Notes: a model not told the origin generated them from the letters alone. A stretch of 64,000 bases of DNA from Woronichinia naegeliana WA131 (GCA_025370055.1 CP073041.1:5922272-5986271); one strand, 5' to 3'; positions 21,094 through 29,368 are shown, counted from the first letter of the stretch. Program-made: numbers and translations.

Positions 21094-21837
21094 ATGAATA
21101 AACAATTACTCTATATTCTTACCGTGATAACTGGCATCAGTTTATCTACATCTAAGGTAGTTGGTATTACCCTTGATTTTGATAATCTACCCACGCAAGG
21201 GGCAACGAATCAAAGTCTGTCTTTTGAAGACTCTAATGGTGGAAGTAATACGTTTCAAGGCGTTACGTTCAATGCAAATCAGTTTAGAGTAACTGGCGAT
21301 GACTATCGAGTTGGGGGAGCCGCTCCGAATCCTGCTTTTGGTTTGCCACATTCTGGCCACTTTTTTCTAAATAATGCCAATACACCTAACGATGGCGTAG
21401 TTCTGACGACTTCTCTGGTGTTAACAGAAGCGTGGTTTGGTCGAAATGAATATTACGGCTATGGTGGTGGGGCCAGTGATGTTACTGTTACAGCTTTTGG
21501 GGTAAACGGAGATCTTGGCTCGGTTGCGATCTCGTTACCAGATACCTTTCCTTATACAGGGAATCTACCTTCTCCAAATCAATCCATTGGTAATGGACTA
21601 CCTGATCCTATGGTGCGAATGGATACTAGCAACTTTTTGGCTTTGTCTGGAATTACGGGCTATCGAATTAACCGCATTGAGATTGGTTCATCGTCAGGAA
21701 ACTGGGTCGCTGATGATTTTACCTTTGCTCAAGCTGTTCCTTGGGAAACCGATGCTCTACCTATTGTTGGAAGTACTCTTCTCTTTGGATGTGGTGTTTG
21801 GGCAAAACGCAAATTTGGAAATACCGACACAAAATAA
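21094..21837 (+). CDS. PEP-CTERM-like exported surface protein
   Basis: The 247-residue protein has a signal peptide (MNKQLLYILTVITGISLSTS), a beta-rich body starting ITLDFDNLP and containing FNANQFRVTGDDY and DDFTFAQ, and a tripartite C-terminus: VPWETDALPIV, a hydrophobic span ending CGVWA, and KRKF. This resembles exosortase sorting signals, here with PWE in place of PEP. Such proteins are processed and delivered to the cell surface. No exosortase is in the window. The gene ends 70 bases before the NB-ARC relic. Confidence 0.72.
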   Translation: MNKQLLYILTVITGISLSTSKVVGITLDFDNLPTQGATNQSLSFEDSNGGSNTFQGVTFNANQFRVTGDDYRVGGAAPNPAFGLPHSGHFFLNNANTPNDGVVLTTSLVLTEAWFGRNEYYGYGGGASDVTVTAFGVNGDLGSVAISLPDTFPYTGNLPSPNQSIGNGLPDPMVRMDTSNFLALSGITGYRINRIEIGSSSGNWVADDFTFAQAVPWETDALPIVGSTLLFGCGVWAKRKFGNTDTK

Positions 21838-21907
21838 GCATTTTTTCTCTTGCTTTTTCTGATTTAAAGAGCTTTATTAAGGGATCAGAATCGGTGTATA
21901 GGCGATC

Positions 21908-22641
21908 GCGTTGTTATTGGTTGCCCTTAAAAGGGTTAGCAGAAGCCGATGCAATTCGTTTGGTGACGGAAGACTATGGATTAACGGGAAAAAAGGAAGA
22001 ATTAGCCCATTTTGTCAACCAGATGGGACGGCATCCCCTCTTAATGCAACTGGTATCGAGTTGGATGCGGGAGGAGTTGGGGGAAGGGGTTTGCGTGACA
22101 GAGGCGGAAAATTTGGGCTTAGATTTGTTTACGGTGGAGGGTTATCACCATGATACGGAAACCTGTGTCAAAGAAGTGGTGACGGCCAGTTTGGCGCGAT
22201 TATCGGCACGGTTAGGGGATATTTTAAAGCGTTTATCGGTATTGCGAGGGATTTTTGATCTAGGGTTAGCTCAGGGGTTAACAGCAGAGGTAACAGAGGC
22301 AGATTTACGGTATTTAGCCCGTTTGTCGTTGTTGCAGGAGTTTCCGCCCGAACCCAAAGAGGGAAAACGGCGACGGTTTCAGTTTTTGCCCTTAATTCAG
22401 ATGTTTGTGCAACAGCAAGCGGATTCTGAGGTGTTGCGATCGGCGCGACTCGTTAAACCTTGTGGCACTTTGTTATAAATCCTTGGGGCAGTATGAAAAA
22501 GCGATCGCCTATCACCAGCAACATCACGACATCAGTGAGGAAATCGGCAATCGACAAGGGGTAGCAAGTTCTCTAGGGAATTTAGGCATTTGTTATAGAA
22601 ACTTGGGGCAGTATGAAAAAGCGATCGCCCTCTTTTTAACA
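21908..22641 (+). pseudogene. Broken NB-ARC/TPR gene, partial duplicate of the gene at 24068
   Basis: From 21908 the DNA matches 24544 onwards with few changes (RCYWLPLKGLAEADAIRLVT, RHPLLMQLVSSWMREELGEG), up to about 22447. It then jumps to the match of 25380, removing about 300 bases and shifting frame. The second half reads YKSLGQYEKAIAYHQQHHDI, a TPR unit, and stops matching after 22641. The Walker A half is absent. It starts 70 bases after the PEP-CTERM-like gene, marking the left edge of the accessory island. Confidence 0.85.
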
Positions 22642-22803
22642 AGAGATCTAAAATGCGATCGCCACTTCCAATTTCATTCCCATAAAATGCGATCGCCTCT
22701 TTATTTTTTGTGGGAGAGCCGTGCTGATGGGAGGGTAGAGGCTTTCTGTTCAGCCAAGTCGCTAGAATGGGACTAGACTTTCCCAAATTTTAAAAATCTC
22801 TTT

Positions 22804-23424
22804 ATGTCAGACACCGTATTGATCGCCGATATTTATAAGCTATTTGAGAAAACTGAAGCTCAATTTGCCGAGTCTCAAAAAGAAGCTGAACGTCGCAATG
22901 CTGAAGCCGATCGCCGTAGTGCCGAAGCTGAACGTCGCGAGGAAGCGAATCGCACTATGGAAGAATTAAAGAAACAGGTACAAGAAACCACGAAAGCAGT
23001 TAATAACCTTACAACTCCTTTGTGTCATTTTATAGAAGAAATGGTGGAGCCTGCGGTAGTAAGGTTATTTCTGGAACGGGGGATTGATGTAACCCAAACG
23101 ATGAGTCGCCTGAAAAGTCAGCTTCCTGGGGCGGCTATGGAAATTGATATTGTGGCGGTGAATGGGAGCGAGTTGGTAGCAGTGGAATGTAAATCCCGAC
23201 TATCAAAAGATGATGTCAATGACTTTTTAACCCGATTACAGCGATTTAAAGTTGCCTTTCCCCAATTTCGAGAGTTTCAGGTTTATGGTGCGGTGGCAGG
23301 AATTGAAATTGACCAGGGGATAGATGCCTATGCCTATCGGCAGGGATTATTTGTGATTAAGCAATCGGGAGAAACGGTTAAAATTGCTAATGATGATCTG
23401 TTTCAGCCAGTGGGTTTTGCCTAA
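22804..23424 (+). CDS. Coiled-coil protein with PD-(D/E)XK nuclease-like domain (DUF3782-like)
   Basis: The 206-residue protein begins with a charged coiled coil (AEAQ/AEAERR repeats, residues about 20-65). The C-terminal half has AAMEIDIVAVNGSELVAVEC followed by KS, which matches the EID...E-x-K arrangement of restriction-endonuclease-fold proteins of the DUF3782 type common in cyanobacteria. Such proteins are widespread in repeat-rich regions; their role is unknown. It lies between the NB-ARC relic and the NB-ARC operon. Confidence 0.7.
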   Translation: MSDTVLIADIYKLFEKTEAQFAESQKEAERRNAEADRRSAEAERREEANRTMEELKKQVQETTKAVNNLTTPLCHFIEEMVEPAVVRLFLERGIDVTQTMSRLKSQLPGAAMEIDIVAVNGSELVAVECKSRLSKDDVNDFLTRLQRFKVAFPQFREFQVYGAVAGIEIDQGIDAYAYRQGLFVIKQSGETVKIANDDLFQPVGFA

Positions 23425-23599
23425 TCAACAACAGAAATATAAAAATTTAGTGATCGCCGATTAATTGATAGTTGATAATGAATAGTTGATAATTATCCAT
23501 TGTCAATTGTCCATTATCCATTGAAAACGGCGATCGCTGGTTATTTCGACATGGATGTATTAGAATTAGAAAATCTTATAAAATCCCCTGATTAAGACG

Positions 23600-24013
23600 A
23601 TGGAACCTTTCACAACCGCCGCGATCGCCATTGGTTCAGTAGTAGCAACTAAAGCCCTGGAAAAAACGGGTGAAAAAGTAGCTGAAACCCTTTGGCAACA
23701 AACAGGTAATTTTTTGAATTCCTTGAGAAACGAATCACCCGATACGGTCACAGCGATTGAAAAAGCTCCTGAACAGCCCTTGGATTATGGAAAAGCGGTA
23801 TTAGAAACTGAAGCCGCAGCAAAGGCCAATCCTGAAGTAGCTCAAAGGATGCAGGAATTAGTCGCAATGGTAGAAACGGAACCTTTGCTAAAAGAACTTG
23901 TGAATTCAATTAAATCTCAGACGCAACAGACAACCGTTATTAATTCTCAGAAGTTAGCCGATGAAATCAAGAATGTTTTTCAAGGCAATACAATCATTGG
24001 TGGAACTTTTTGA
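23600..24013 (+). CDS. Small helical protein upstream of, and in frame with, the NB-ARC gene
   Basis: The 137-residue protein begins MEPFTTAAIAIGSVVATKAL and continues with helical segments, then KLADEIKNVFQGNTIIGGTF. I do not recognise a catalytic domain. Its TGA stop at 24011-24013 is followed by 18 sense codons in the same frame that lead straight into the ATG of the NB-ARC gene. It may therefore be the N-terminal domain of one 890-codon STAND protein split by a nonsense codon, or a separate partner. It could act as an adaptor or effector-recruiting domain; this is an inference. Confidence 0.6.
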   Translation: MEPFTTAAIAIGSVVATKALEKTGEKVAETLWQQTGNFLNSLRNESPDTVTAIEKAPEQPLDYGKAVLETEAAAKANPEVAQRMQELVAMVETEPLLKELVNSIKSQTQQTTVINSQKLADEIKNVFQGNTIIGGTF

Positions 24014-24067
24014 CTGTATTCGTCTGGTGAGGAACAGACAAAGTTAGCCCCAACGCAATCAGCAACC

Positions 24068-26269
24068 ATGATTACGACACCCACGCCTGTGGATAAATGG
24101 CAGGGACGACAGGATGAAATCAAGGAACTACAAACCGCCCTCAGCAATGAGAAAGTACGCTTAATCGGGATGACCGCCGCAGGAGGCTATGGTAAATCAG
24201 CTTTAGCGGTAAAGTTCACACAGCAGTTAACCCCTAATTGGCGGGTGTTGTGGGTGAGTTTTATCCAGCCTTATCCCTTGGCGCAATTTGGGCGATGGTT
24301 ATTGGAGCAGTTAGGACGAGATTATGATGAAAAATGGGACGATGAGACGTTAATTGGGCAGATCATCGCAGGGTTGATCGCCGAGCCTTATTTGTTGGTG
24401 TTGGACAATATGGAAACGGTAATACCAGCAGAAGGGAAGTCGGTTTATGGTCAATTTTTGAGTCAATGGTTAGGGAATGGGAGTAACAGTAAGCTATTGC
24501 TCACCAGTCGGGAACAGCCAACGTTGGCCCGCAATTTGCAACCGCGTTGTTATTGGTTGCCCTTAAAAGGGTTAGCAGAAGCCGATGCGATTCGTTTGGT
24601 GACGGAAGACTATGGTTTAACGGGAACGGAGAAAGAATTAGCCCATTTTGTCAATCAGATGGGACGGCATCCCCTCTTGATGCAACTGGTATCGAGTTGG
24701 ATGCGGGAGGAGTTGGGGGAAGGGGTTTGTGTGACAGAGGCGGAAAATTTGGGCTTAGATTTGTTTACGGTGGAGGGTTATCACCGTGATACGGAAACCT
24801 GTGTCAGAGAAGTGGTAGCGGCGAGTTTGGCGCGATTATCGGCAAGGTTAGGGGATAGTTTAAAGCGGTTATCGGTATTGCGAGGGATTTTTGATCTGGG
24901 GTTAGCTCAGGGGTTAACAGCAGAGGTAACGGATGCAGAGTTACGGTATTTAGCCCGTTTGTCGTTGTTGCAGGAGTTTCCCCCCGAACCCAAAGAGGGA
25001 AAACGGCGACGGTTTCAGTTTTTGCCTTTAATTCAGATGTTGGTGCAACAGCAAGCGGGTTCTGAGGTGTTGCGATCGGCGCATCAGGCTGCATTAGATT
25101 ATTTTTTGGCCCATTTACCTGCGCCACCTTGGGAATCGTTGGAAGATTTGACGGCCTATTTAGAGGCGTTTTACCATGCGGGGGAATTGGGAGAATGGCA
25201 GTTAGCCTATGATATTTTGGATGAGGAGCGGGGGGGAGAAGGGAAAAATAAATCCGTTGATGAGTTTTTGGATTTACAAGGTTTTTATCGTCAGCAAGCA
25301 CAGTTATATGAGCAGGTGGTCGCTGGAAGCGCGCCTACGGCAAACGCAGGGAGTCAACAGGAACAAGATTGTCATCGCAACTCGTTAAACCGTCTGGGTA
25401 TCTGTTATTTTTCTTTGGGGCAGTATGAAAAAGCGATCGTCCTCTACCAGCAATATCACGACATCAGTGAAGAAATCGGCGATCAGCAAGGGGTGGCAAA
25501 GTCTCTAGGCAATTTAGGCAATTGTTATGTTTCCTTGGGGCAGTATGAAGAAGCGATTGCCCTTCTCCAGCAAAATCACGACATCAGTGAAGAAATCGGT
25601 AATCGGCAAGGGGTGGCAAATTCTCTAGGCAATTTAGGCAATTGTTATTATTATTTGGGGCAGTATAAAAAAGCGATCGCCCACTACCAGCAAAATCACG
25701 ACATCAGTGAAGAAATGGGCTATCGGCAAGGGGTGGCAATTTCTCTAGGGAATTTAGGCAATTGTTATTATTATTTGGGGCAGTATAAAAAAGCGATCGC
25801 CCACGACCAGCAAAATCACGACATCAGTGAAGAAATGGGCTATCGGCAAGGGGTGGCAAGGTCTCTAGGGAATTTAGGCAATTGTTATTATTGCTTGGGG
25901 CAGTATGAAAAAGCGATCGCCTATCACCAGCAACATCATGACATGAGTGAAGAAATCAGCGATCGGCAAGGGGTGGCACATTCTCTACATAATATAGGGG
26001 TGGCGTTGATTAAACTAGACCAATACAGTGAAGCAGAACCCAAAATTCAAGAATCCTTAGTTATGTCCCAAGAGATTAACTTTAAACAGTTAACCGCCCA
26101 TAGTTTCAAAGCCCTTGCTCAAATTGCCCATCAAACCAATCAACCCGAACTCGCCCTCAGCCATTGCCAAAACGCCCTCACTCTCTCCCAAGAACTTGGC
26201 ATTCCTTTAGTCAAAGACTGCGAAGAACTCCTAGCAAAAATTCAGGAAAACTTAGGAGAAAATCAATAA
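24068..26269 (+). CDS. NB-ARC/STAND NTPase with C-terminal TPR repeats
   Basis: The 733-residue protein has a P-loop variant GGYGKSAL (residues 39-46), a Walker B YLLVLDNME (D113), KLLLTSREQ, and the helical STAND regions GRHPLLMQLVSSWMREELG and LARLSARLGDSLKRLSVLRG. Residues from about 440 form TPR repeats, five of them nearly identical 40-residue units. STAND NTPases use the repeat part as sensor; in bacteria many act in phage defence or programmed death, so a defence role is possible but unproven. No effector nuclease domain is fused. A partial copy lies at 21908-22641, and tail relics are dispersed downstream. Confidence 0.88.
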   Translation: MITTPTPVDKWQGRQDEIKELQTALSNEKVRLIGMTAAGGYGKSALAVKFTQQLTPNWRVLWVSFIQPYPLAQFGRWLLEQLGRDYDEKWDDETLIGQIIAGLIAEPYLLVLDNMETVIPAEGKSVYGQFLSQWLGNGSNSKLLLTSREQPTLARNLQPRCYWLPLKGLAEADAIRLVTEDYGLTGTEKELAHFVNQMGRHPLLMQLVSSWMREELGEGVCVTEAENLGLDLFTVEGYHRDTETCVREVVAASLARLSARLGDSLKRLSVLRGIFDLGLAQGLTAEVTDAELRYLARLSLLQEFPPEPKEGKRRRFQFLPLIQMLVQQQAGSEVLRSAHQAALDYFLAHLPAPPWESLEDLTAYLEAFYHAGELGEWQLAYDILDEERGGEGKNKSVDEFLDLQGFYRQQAQLYEQVVAGSAPTANAGSQQEQDCHRNSLNRLGICYFSLGQYEKAIVLYQQYHDISEEIGDQQGVAKSLGNLGNCYVSLGQYEEAIALLQQNHDISEEIGNRQGVANSLGNLGNCYYYLGQYKKAIAHYQQNHDISEEMGYRQGVAISLGNLGNCYYYLGQYKKAIAHDQQNHDISEEMGYRQGVARSLGNLGNCYYCLGQYEKAIAYHQQHHDMSEEISDRQGVAHSLHNIGVALIKLDQYSEAEPKIQESLVMSQEINFKQLTAHSFKALAQIAHQTNQPELALSHCQNALTLSQELGIPLVKDCEELLAKIQENLGENQ
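25415..26014 (+). repeat. Five 120-bp TPR-coding repeats
   Basis: Units begin with TTGGGGCAGTATAAAAAAGC or a close variant at 25415, 25535, 25655, 25775 and 25895, exactly 120 bp apart, and each encodes a 40-residue TPR of the LGQYEKAIAYHQQ type. Most contain a HIP1 octamer. The similarity implies recent expansion or conversion. Confidence 0.9.
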
Positions 26270-26299
26270 ACCATCAATTCAATCTGAATAAACAAAGCC

Positions 26300-26527
26300 A
26301 TGCTACAACTAACCCTAAACGAAGCCCAAAACCAACTTCCTGAAATCCTAAAAGCCGCCGCCGAAGGTCAACAAGTCATCATCCAAAACCACGACGGTAA
26401 AAACTTTCAGATCATTTCCCTTCCTTTTCCTTCCCAACATTCTCACTATGGAAGCGCAAAAGGTATCGTTAAAATGCTTGACAACTTTGACGATCCGATT
26501 GAAAACTTTGAGGACTATATGCCATGA
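26300..26527 (+). CDS. Phd/YefM-like antitoxin
   Basis: The 75-residue protein reads MLQLTLNEAQNQLPEILKAA followed by GQQVIIQNHDGKNFQIISLP, the N-terminal DNA-binding fold of Phd antitoxins. Its C-terminal acidic tail (FDDPIENFEDYMP) would bind the toxin. The stop overlaps the ATG of the PIN toxin by four bases. It begins 30 bases after the NB-ARC/TPR gene, on the same strand. Confidence 0.85.
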   Translation: MLQLTLNEAQNQLPEILKAAAEGQQVIIQNHDGKNFQIISLPFPSQHSHYGSAKGIVKMLDNFDDPIENFEDYMP

Positions 26528-26910
26528 AATTCCTGATGGATACCCATGCGTTTTTATGGTTTATCGAAGGAGACGAAAATCTTAGTCATACTGCTCGCTC
26601 TATTATTGAAGACAATCAACATAAAAAACAATTAAGCATTGCTAGTCTTTGGGAAATATCTATCAAAGCCAGCCTTAAAAGACTAGAATTAAAAACCACT
26701 TTTCCCGAATTAGTTCAAAATCATATTTATGGTAACAACTTTGACATCCTAGCCATTTATCCCGAACATCTCGAAAAACTAAAGACACTAACATTTCATC
26801 ATAAAGATCCCTTTGATCGTCTTATTATTGCTCAAAGCTTAGTAGAAAATATGATCATAATAACCAAAGATTCACTATTTAAAAACTATACTAACAAACT
26901 GTTATGGTAG
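26524..26910 (+). CDS. PIN-domain toxin (VapC-like)
   Basis: The 128-residue protein has MKFLMDTHAFLWFI (first catalytic Asp), SLWEISIKASL (conserved Glu), and DPFDRLIIAQSL with a following ITKD (last acidic residues). This is the VapC-type ribonuclease layout used against tRNA or mRNA. It is translationally coupled to the Phd-like gene at 26300. Both look intact. Confidence 0.9.
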   Translation: MKFLMDTHAFLWFIEGDENLSHTARSIIEDNQHKKQLSIASLWEISIKASLKRLELKTTFPELVQNHIYGNNFDILAIYPEHLEKLKTLTFHHKDPFDRLIIAQSLVENMIIITKDSLFKNYTNKLLW

Positions 26911-26961
26911 TCCCAATAGAGATAATCTCGTTGAACAATATAGGAGAGCGGTTGATCAAAT

Positions 26962-27034
26962 TGGCATTCCTTTAGTTAAAGACTGCGAAGAACTCCTAGT
27001 AAAAATTCAGGAAAACTTAGGGGACAATAGTTAG
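26962..27034 (+). repeat. TPR-gene tail relic 1
   Basis: Reads GIPLVKDCEELLVKIQENLG and ends at a TAG, matching the last 24 codons of the NB-ARC/TPR gene (26196-26269) nearly base for base. It sits between the PIN toxin and the first HicBA pair. The upstream part of the gene is missing. Confidence 0.85.
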
Positions 27035-27081
27035 TATCAAAAAAATTCACCTTTCCTATCCATTTTTAAATATTGATCAAT

Positions 27082-27321
27082 ATGCAAAACCAAATTATCC
27101 TCAATATCGAATATTGCCAAGAAAACAATCAAAATTACTTTGTAGCGACCAGTCCCGACATCCAAGGACTCGTTGCCGAAGCCGATACCATAGACGCTGT
27201 GATCGAAATCGCTAAAGATTTGATTCCTATTCTGTTGGAACTTGATCAAACGAAAGCTGAACATCCCTGTATCACCTTGACTCCCGCAAGTCACTTTCAA
27301 ATTCCCCTTATGGCATCGTAG
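27082..27321 (+). CDS. HicB-like antitoxin, copy 1
   Basis: I chose ATG at 27082 over the TTG at 27073. The 79-residue protein reads IILNIEYCQENNQNYFVATS and PDIQGLVAEADTIDAVIEIA, the HicB partial RNase H-like fold in which antitoxins bind HicA. It is followed two bases later by hicA. An almost identical pair lies at 30848-31311. Confidence 0.82.
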   Translation: MQNQIILNIEYCQENNQNYFVATSPDIQGLVAEADTIDAVIEIAKDLIPILLELDQTKAEHPCITLTPASHFQIPLMAS

Positions 27322-27323
27322 AA

Positions 27324-27545
27324 ATGGGCAAACTATCTGGCTTTACTTACCGAGAAGTTATCCGCAAACTGAGAAAAATAGGCTTTGAATTTTATCGAAC
27401 AGGTAAAGGCGATCATGAAATTTGGTTTAATCCTCAAACTCGCTTAAAAACAACTATCCTTCATCATAAAGAAATCCGAGAAGGGACTCTTCATAATATT
27501 CTCAAACAATGCCAAGTTAGCATTGATGAATTCCTTAATCTGTAA
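27324..27545 (+). CDS. HicA-like toxin, copy 1
   Basis: The 73-residue protein reads MGKLSGFTYREVIRKLRKIG and FYRTGKGDHEIWFNPQTR, the double-stranded RNA-binding-like HicA fold with the catalytic histidine in GKGDHEIW. HicA cleaves mRNA when free of HicB. It appears intact. Confidence 0.85.
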   Translation: MGKLSGFTYREVIRKLRKIGFEFYRTGKGDHEIWFNPQTRLKTTILHHKEIREGTLHNILKQCQVSIDEFLNL

Positions 27546-27562
27546 GGCTATCTGTCAGTAAC

Positions 27563-27656
27563 TCTCATTCTCACTCAACAACTGGAAATTCCCCTCCTTC
27601 AAGACTGCGAAGAACTCCTCGCAAAAATTCAGGAAAACTTAGGGGACAATGATTAA
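27563..27656 (+). repeat. TPR-gene tail relic 2 (diverged)
   Basis: Reads LILTQQLEIPLLQDCEELLA followed by KIQENLGDND-stop. The last half matches the NB-ARC/TPR tail exactly, while the first half has changed residues, so this copy may descend from a different paralogue. It directly follows HicA copy 1. Confidence 0.8.
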
Positions 27657-27740
27657 AGTTTAATTTCCAAGTTCATAAATATTGGACTTAGAAACTAAGC
27701 CCCTACCCTAAAACTTTTGAGAATATGATAAGCTTTTCCT

Positions 27741-28285
27741 ATGAGAATTTATCTTGATATGTGTAGTTTACAGCTTCCATTGGGTAACCGTTCAGGGGGT
27801 AATCAAGAAAATGAGCTACATGGAATTGGATGGAATCACTATGAACAAGCAGTTGTAATTGATTTCATTGCCAATAATTCTGAGTAGCCAAAGTCCTATA
27901 TCAAGTTGCGAATCGCCTTTTAGACTTCTTGGGCGCGCTCATCCCATTGCATTGATCTCATCTATCCCTTGCTATACAAAGGTTTTGATCATTTTGGCAA
28001 ATGCGCTATCCCCCTGAACGATTACGAAAAAACTATATTGCAGAAATCCTATCGAAAGCAAATCCATTTGTGTCAACAAGTATTCAGGTCGAACAATGGG
28101 CAGAGATGTTTTCTACGGTAGGTATTAAAACATTAGACGCACTACATTTAGCCTTCTCAATTGAAGCAAAATCTGACTATTTCTGCACCTGTGATGACAG
28201 ATTTTTGAGACGCGCTAAAACAATAGATACTAAACAAACTAAAGTTGTTTCTCCCCTAGAACTGATTACGGAGCTATCCCAATGA
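27741..28285 (+). pseudogene. PIN-domain toxin gene, internally broken
   Basis: The 5' part (ATG 27741) reads MRIYLDMCSLQLPLGN, the start of a known cyanobacterial PIN toxin group, but runs into a stop near 27886. The 3' part, from about 28001, reads GIKTLDALHLAFSIEAKSDY and CTCDDRFLRRA, the conserved C-terminal half. The frames are not continuous, so the middle has been deleted or rearranged. The partner gene at 28282 is intact and overlaps the 3' end by four bases. Confidence 0.75.
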
Positions 28286-28485
28286 TTACCCAAACTAAAA
28301 ACCTCAGCGAAATTACTCAACAATCCATAGAAGTTCTCTTTAAAGAGGTTGGTATTGCCAATACAATCCGTTTTTTAAATCAGTTTTCGACGGGCTATGG
28401 CAATTATACAGAAGAACGAGAAAAATTTTTTGAAGACTTAACTCTTAATGAGGTTTTAGCAAAGTTTAAAAACTTAACTGAGTAA
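28282..28485 (+). CDS. Small protein partnering a PIN toxin
   Basis: The 67-residue protein reads MITQTKNLSEITQQSIEVLF and TIRFLNQFSTGYGNYTEERE. I recognise it as the small gene that usually follows PIN toxins of this type in cyanobacteria, so it may be the antitoxin. It overlaps the broken PIN gene by four bases (ATGA). The toxin is broken, so it is orphaned here. Confidence 0.6.
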   Translation: MITQTKNLSEITQQSIEVLFKEVGIANTIRFLNQFSTGYGNYTEEREKFFEDLTLNEVLAKFKNLTE

Positions 28486-28565
28486 AACACGCTTTTATTT
28501 TTGTCCCAACTTCATCGAGAACATCATTGGCTGAAAAACGCGATCGCCAAACCATCAAAAAACCA

Positions 28566-28639
28566 ATGCCTACTAAAGATATTTTTCAGTATTTAGTTTT
28601 GATCCTAGCCAGGAGGTAATTGTACGATGGCTTCCTTAA
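28566..28639 (+). pseudogene. xisH deletion scar
   Basis: ATG at 28566 reads MPTKDIFQY, the usual N-terminus of XisH. A few codons later another frame reads FSFDPSQEVIVRWLP-stop, the usual XisH C-terminus, ending at 28639. The more than 100 codons between are missing and the frame has shifted. The intact xisI gene overlaps the 3' end. XisH and XisI are fdxN-element excision factors in heterocyst formers, but they are widespread elsewhere as a pair of unknown function. Confidence 0.7.
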
Positions 28640-28965
28640 TTGCTCAATATCGGCAAATTATTGAAAAAATACTCCAAGATTATGCCGACTTCCTCGACAC
28701 CGATCGCCAAATTCAAATCGAATTAGTCTTAGATCAAAAACGCGATCGCTATTTATTGGTTGAAACAGGTTGGCAAAATGGTTATCGAATCTACGGAACC
28801 CTATTACATATTGATATTATTGATCAAAAAATTTGGATTCAACACGACGGAACCGAGGATGGTATCGCCGATGAATTGGTTGCCGCAGGAATCCCTCAAA
28901 ACCAGATCATTTTAGCATTTAAATCCCCTGAAATTAGACCCTATACAGGCTTTGCTGTAGCTTAA
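28627..28965 (+). CDS. XisI-family protein
   Basis: The 112-residue protein reads YRQIIEKILQDYADF, YLLVETGWQNGYRIYGTLLH, IQHDGTEDGIADELVAAGIP and IILAFKSPEIRPYTGFAVA, all typical XisI motifs. XisI normally forms an operon with XisH; here only the remains of xisH are left. It appears complete. It may be translated from GGAGG at 28611-28616. Confidence 0.9.
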   Translation: MASLIAQYRQIIEKILQDYADFLDTDRQIQIELVLDQKRDRYLLVETGWQNGYRIYGTLLHIDIIDQKIWIQHDGTEDGIADELVAAGIPQNQIILAFKSPEIRPYTGFAVA

Positions 28966-29044
28966 CGTTCAAATATGATGGACAATTCTCAAGACCGCGA
29001 TCACCCCAAAATAATCGAGAATATCACTAGCTAAATACGCGATC

Positions 29045-29134
29045 GCCCTCTCCCAAGAACTTGGCATTTCTTTCGTCAAAGACGGCGAAGAACTCCTCGC
29101 AAAAATTCAGGAAAACTTAGGGCATAATCAATAA
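29045..29134 (+). repeat. TPR-gene tail relic 3
   Basis: Reads ALSQELGISFVKDGEELLAK and IQENLGHNQ-stop, matching the tail of the NB-ARC/TPR gene. The bases just after it (CTATCAACTCAATCTGAGT) also match the sequence after that gene, so the copy includes its flank. It precedes the second hicBA-type pair. Confidence 0.85.
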
Positions 29135-29164
29135 ACTATCAACTCAATCTGAGTGAACAACACC

Positions 29165-29368
29165 ATGAGAATTAAAGCCATTATCCATCCCGCAGAAGAA
29201 GGCGGCTACTGGGCAGAAGTTCCTGCTCTCCCTGGTTGCATCACCGAAGGCGACAACCTTGAAGAAGTCACTGAAAATTTAAAAGATGCCATTGAAGGAT
29301 GGTTAGCTGTCGCCAACGAATCCAGTCAACCCAGTATCAACGATCAGCTAGTGGAAATTGCCCTATGA
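29165..29368 (+). CDS. HicB-type antitoxin
   Basis: I chose ATG at 29165 over GTG at 29153. The 67-residue protein reads MRIKAIIHPAEEGGYWAEVP and GCITEGDNLEEVTENLKDAI, the short HicB form common in cyanobacteria. The stop overlaps the ATG of hicA by four bases. hicA has an amber codon, so this antitoxin may be orphaned. Confidence 0.88.
   Translation: MRIKAIIHPAEEGGYWAEVPALPGCITEGDNLEEVTENLKDAIEGWLAVANESSQPSINDQLVEIAL

Noticed and set aside
23460-23525. Inverted TTGATAATTATCCATTGTCAATTG-type stretch as a regulatory site
   Set aside because: It looks like a chain of near-repeats of GATAATGAATAG and CCATTATC, common AT-rich filler in such genomes, with no gene-specific signal.
25415-26014. 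CRISPR-like array from evenly spaced 120-bp repeats
   Set aside because: The repeats are TPR codons in frame within one gene, not repeat-spacer units.
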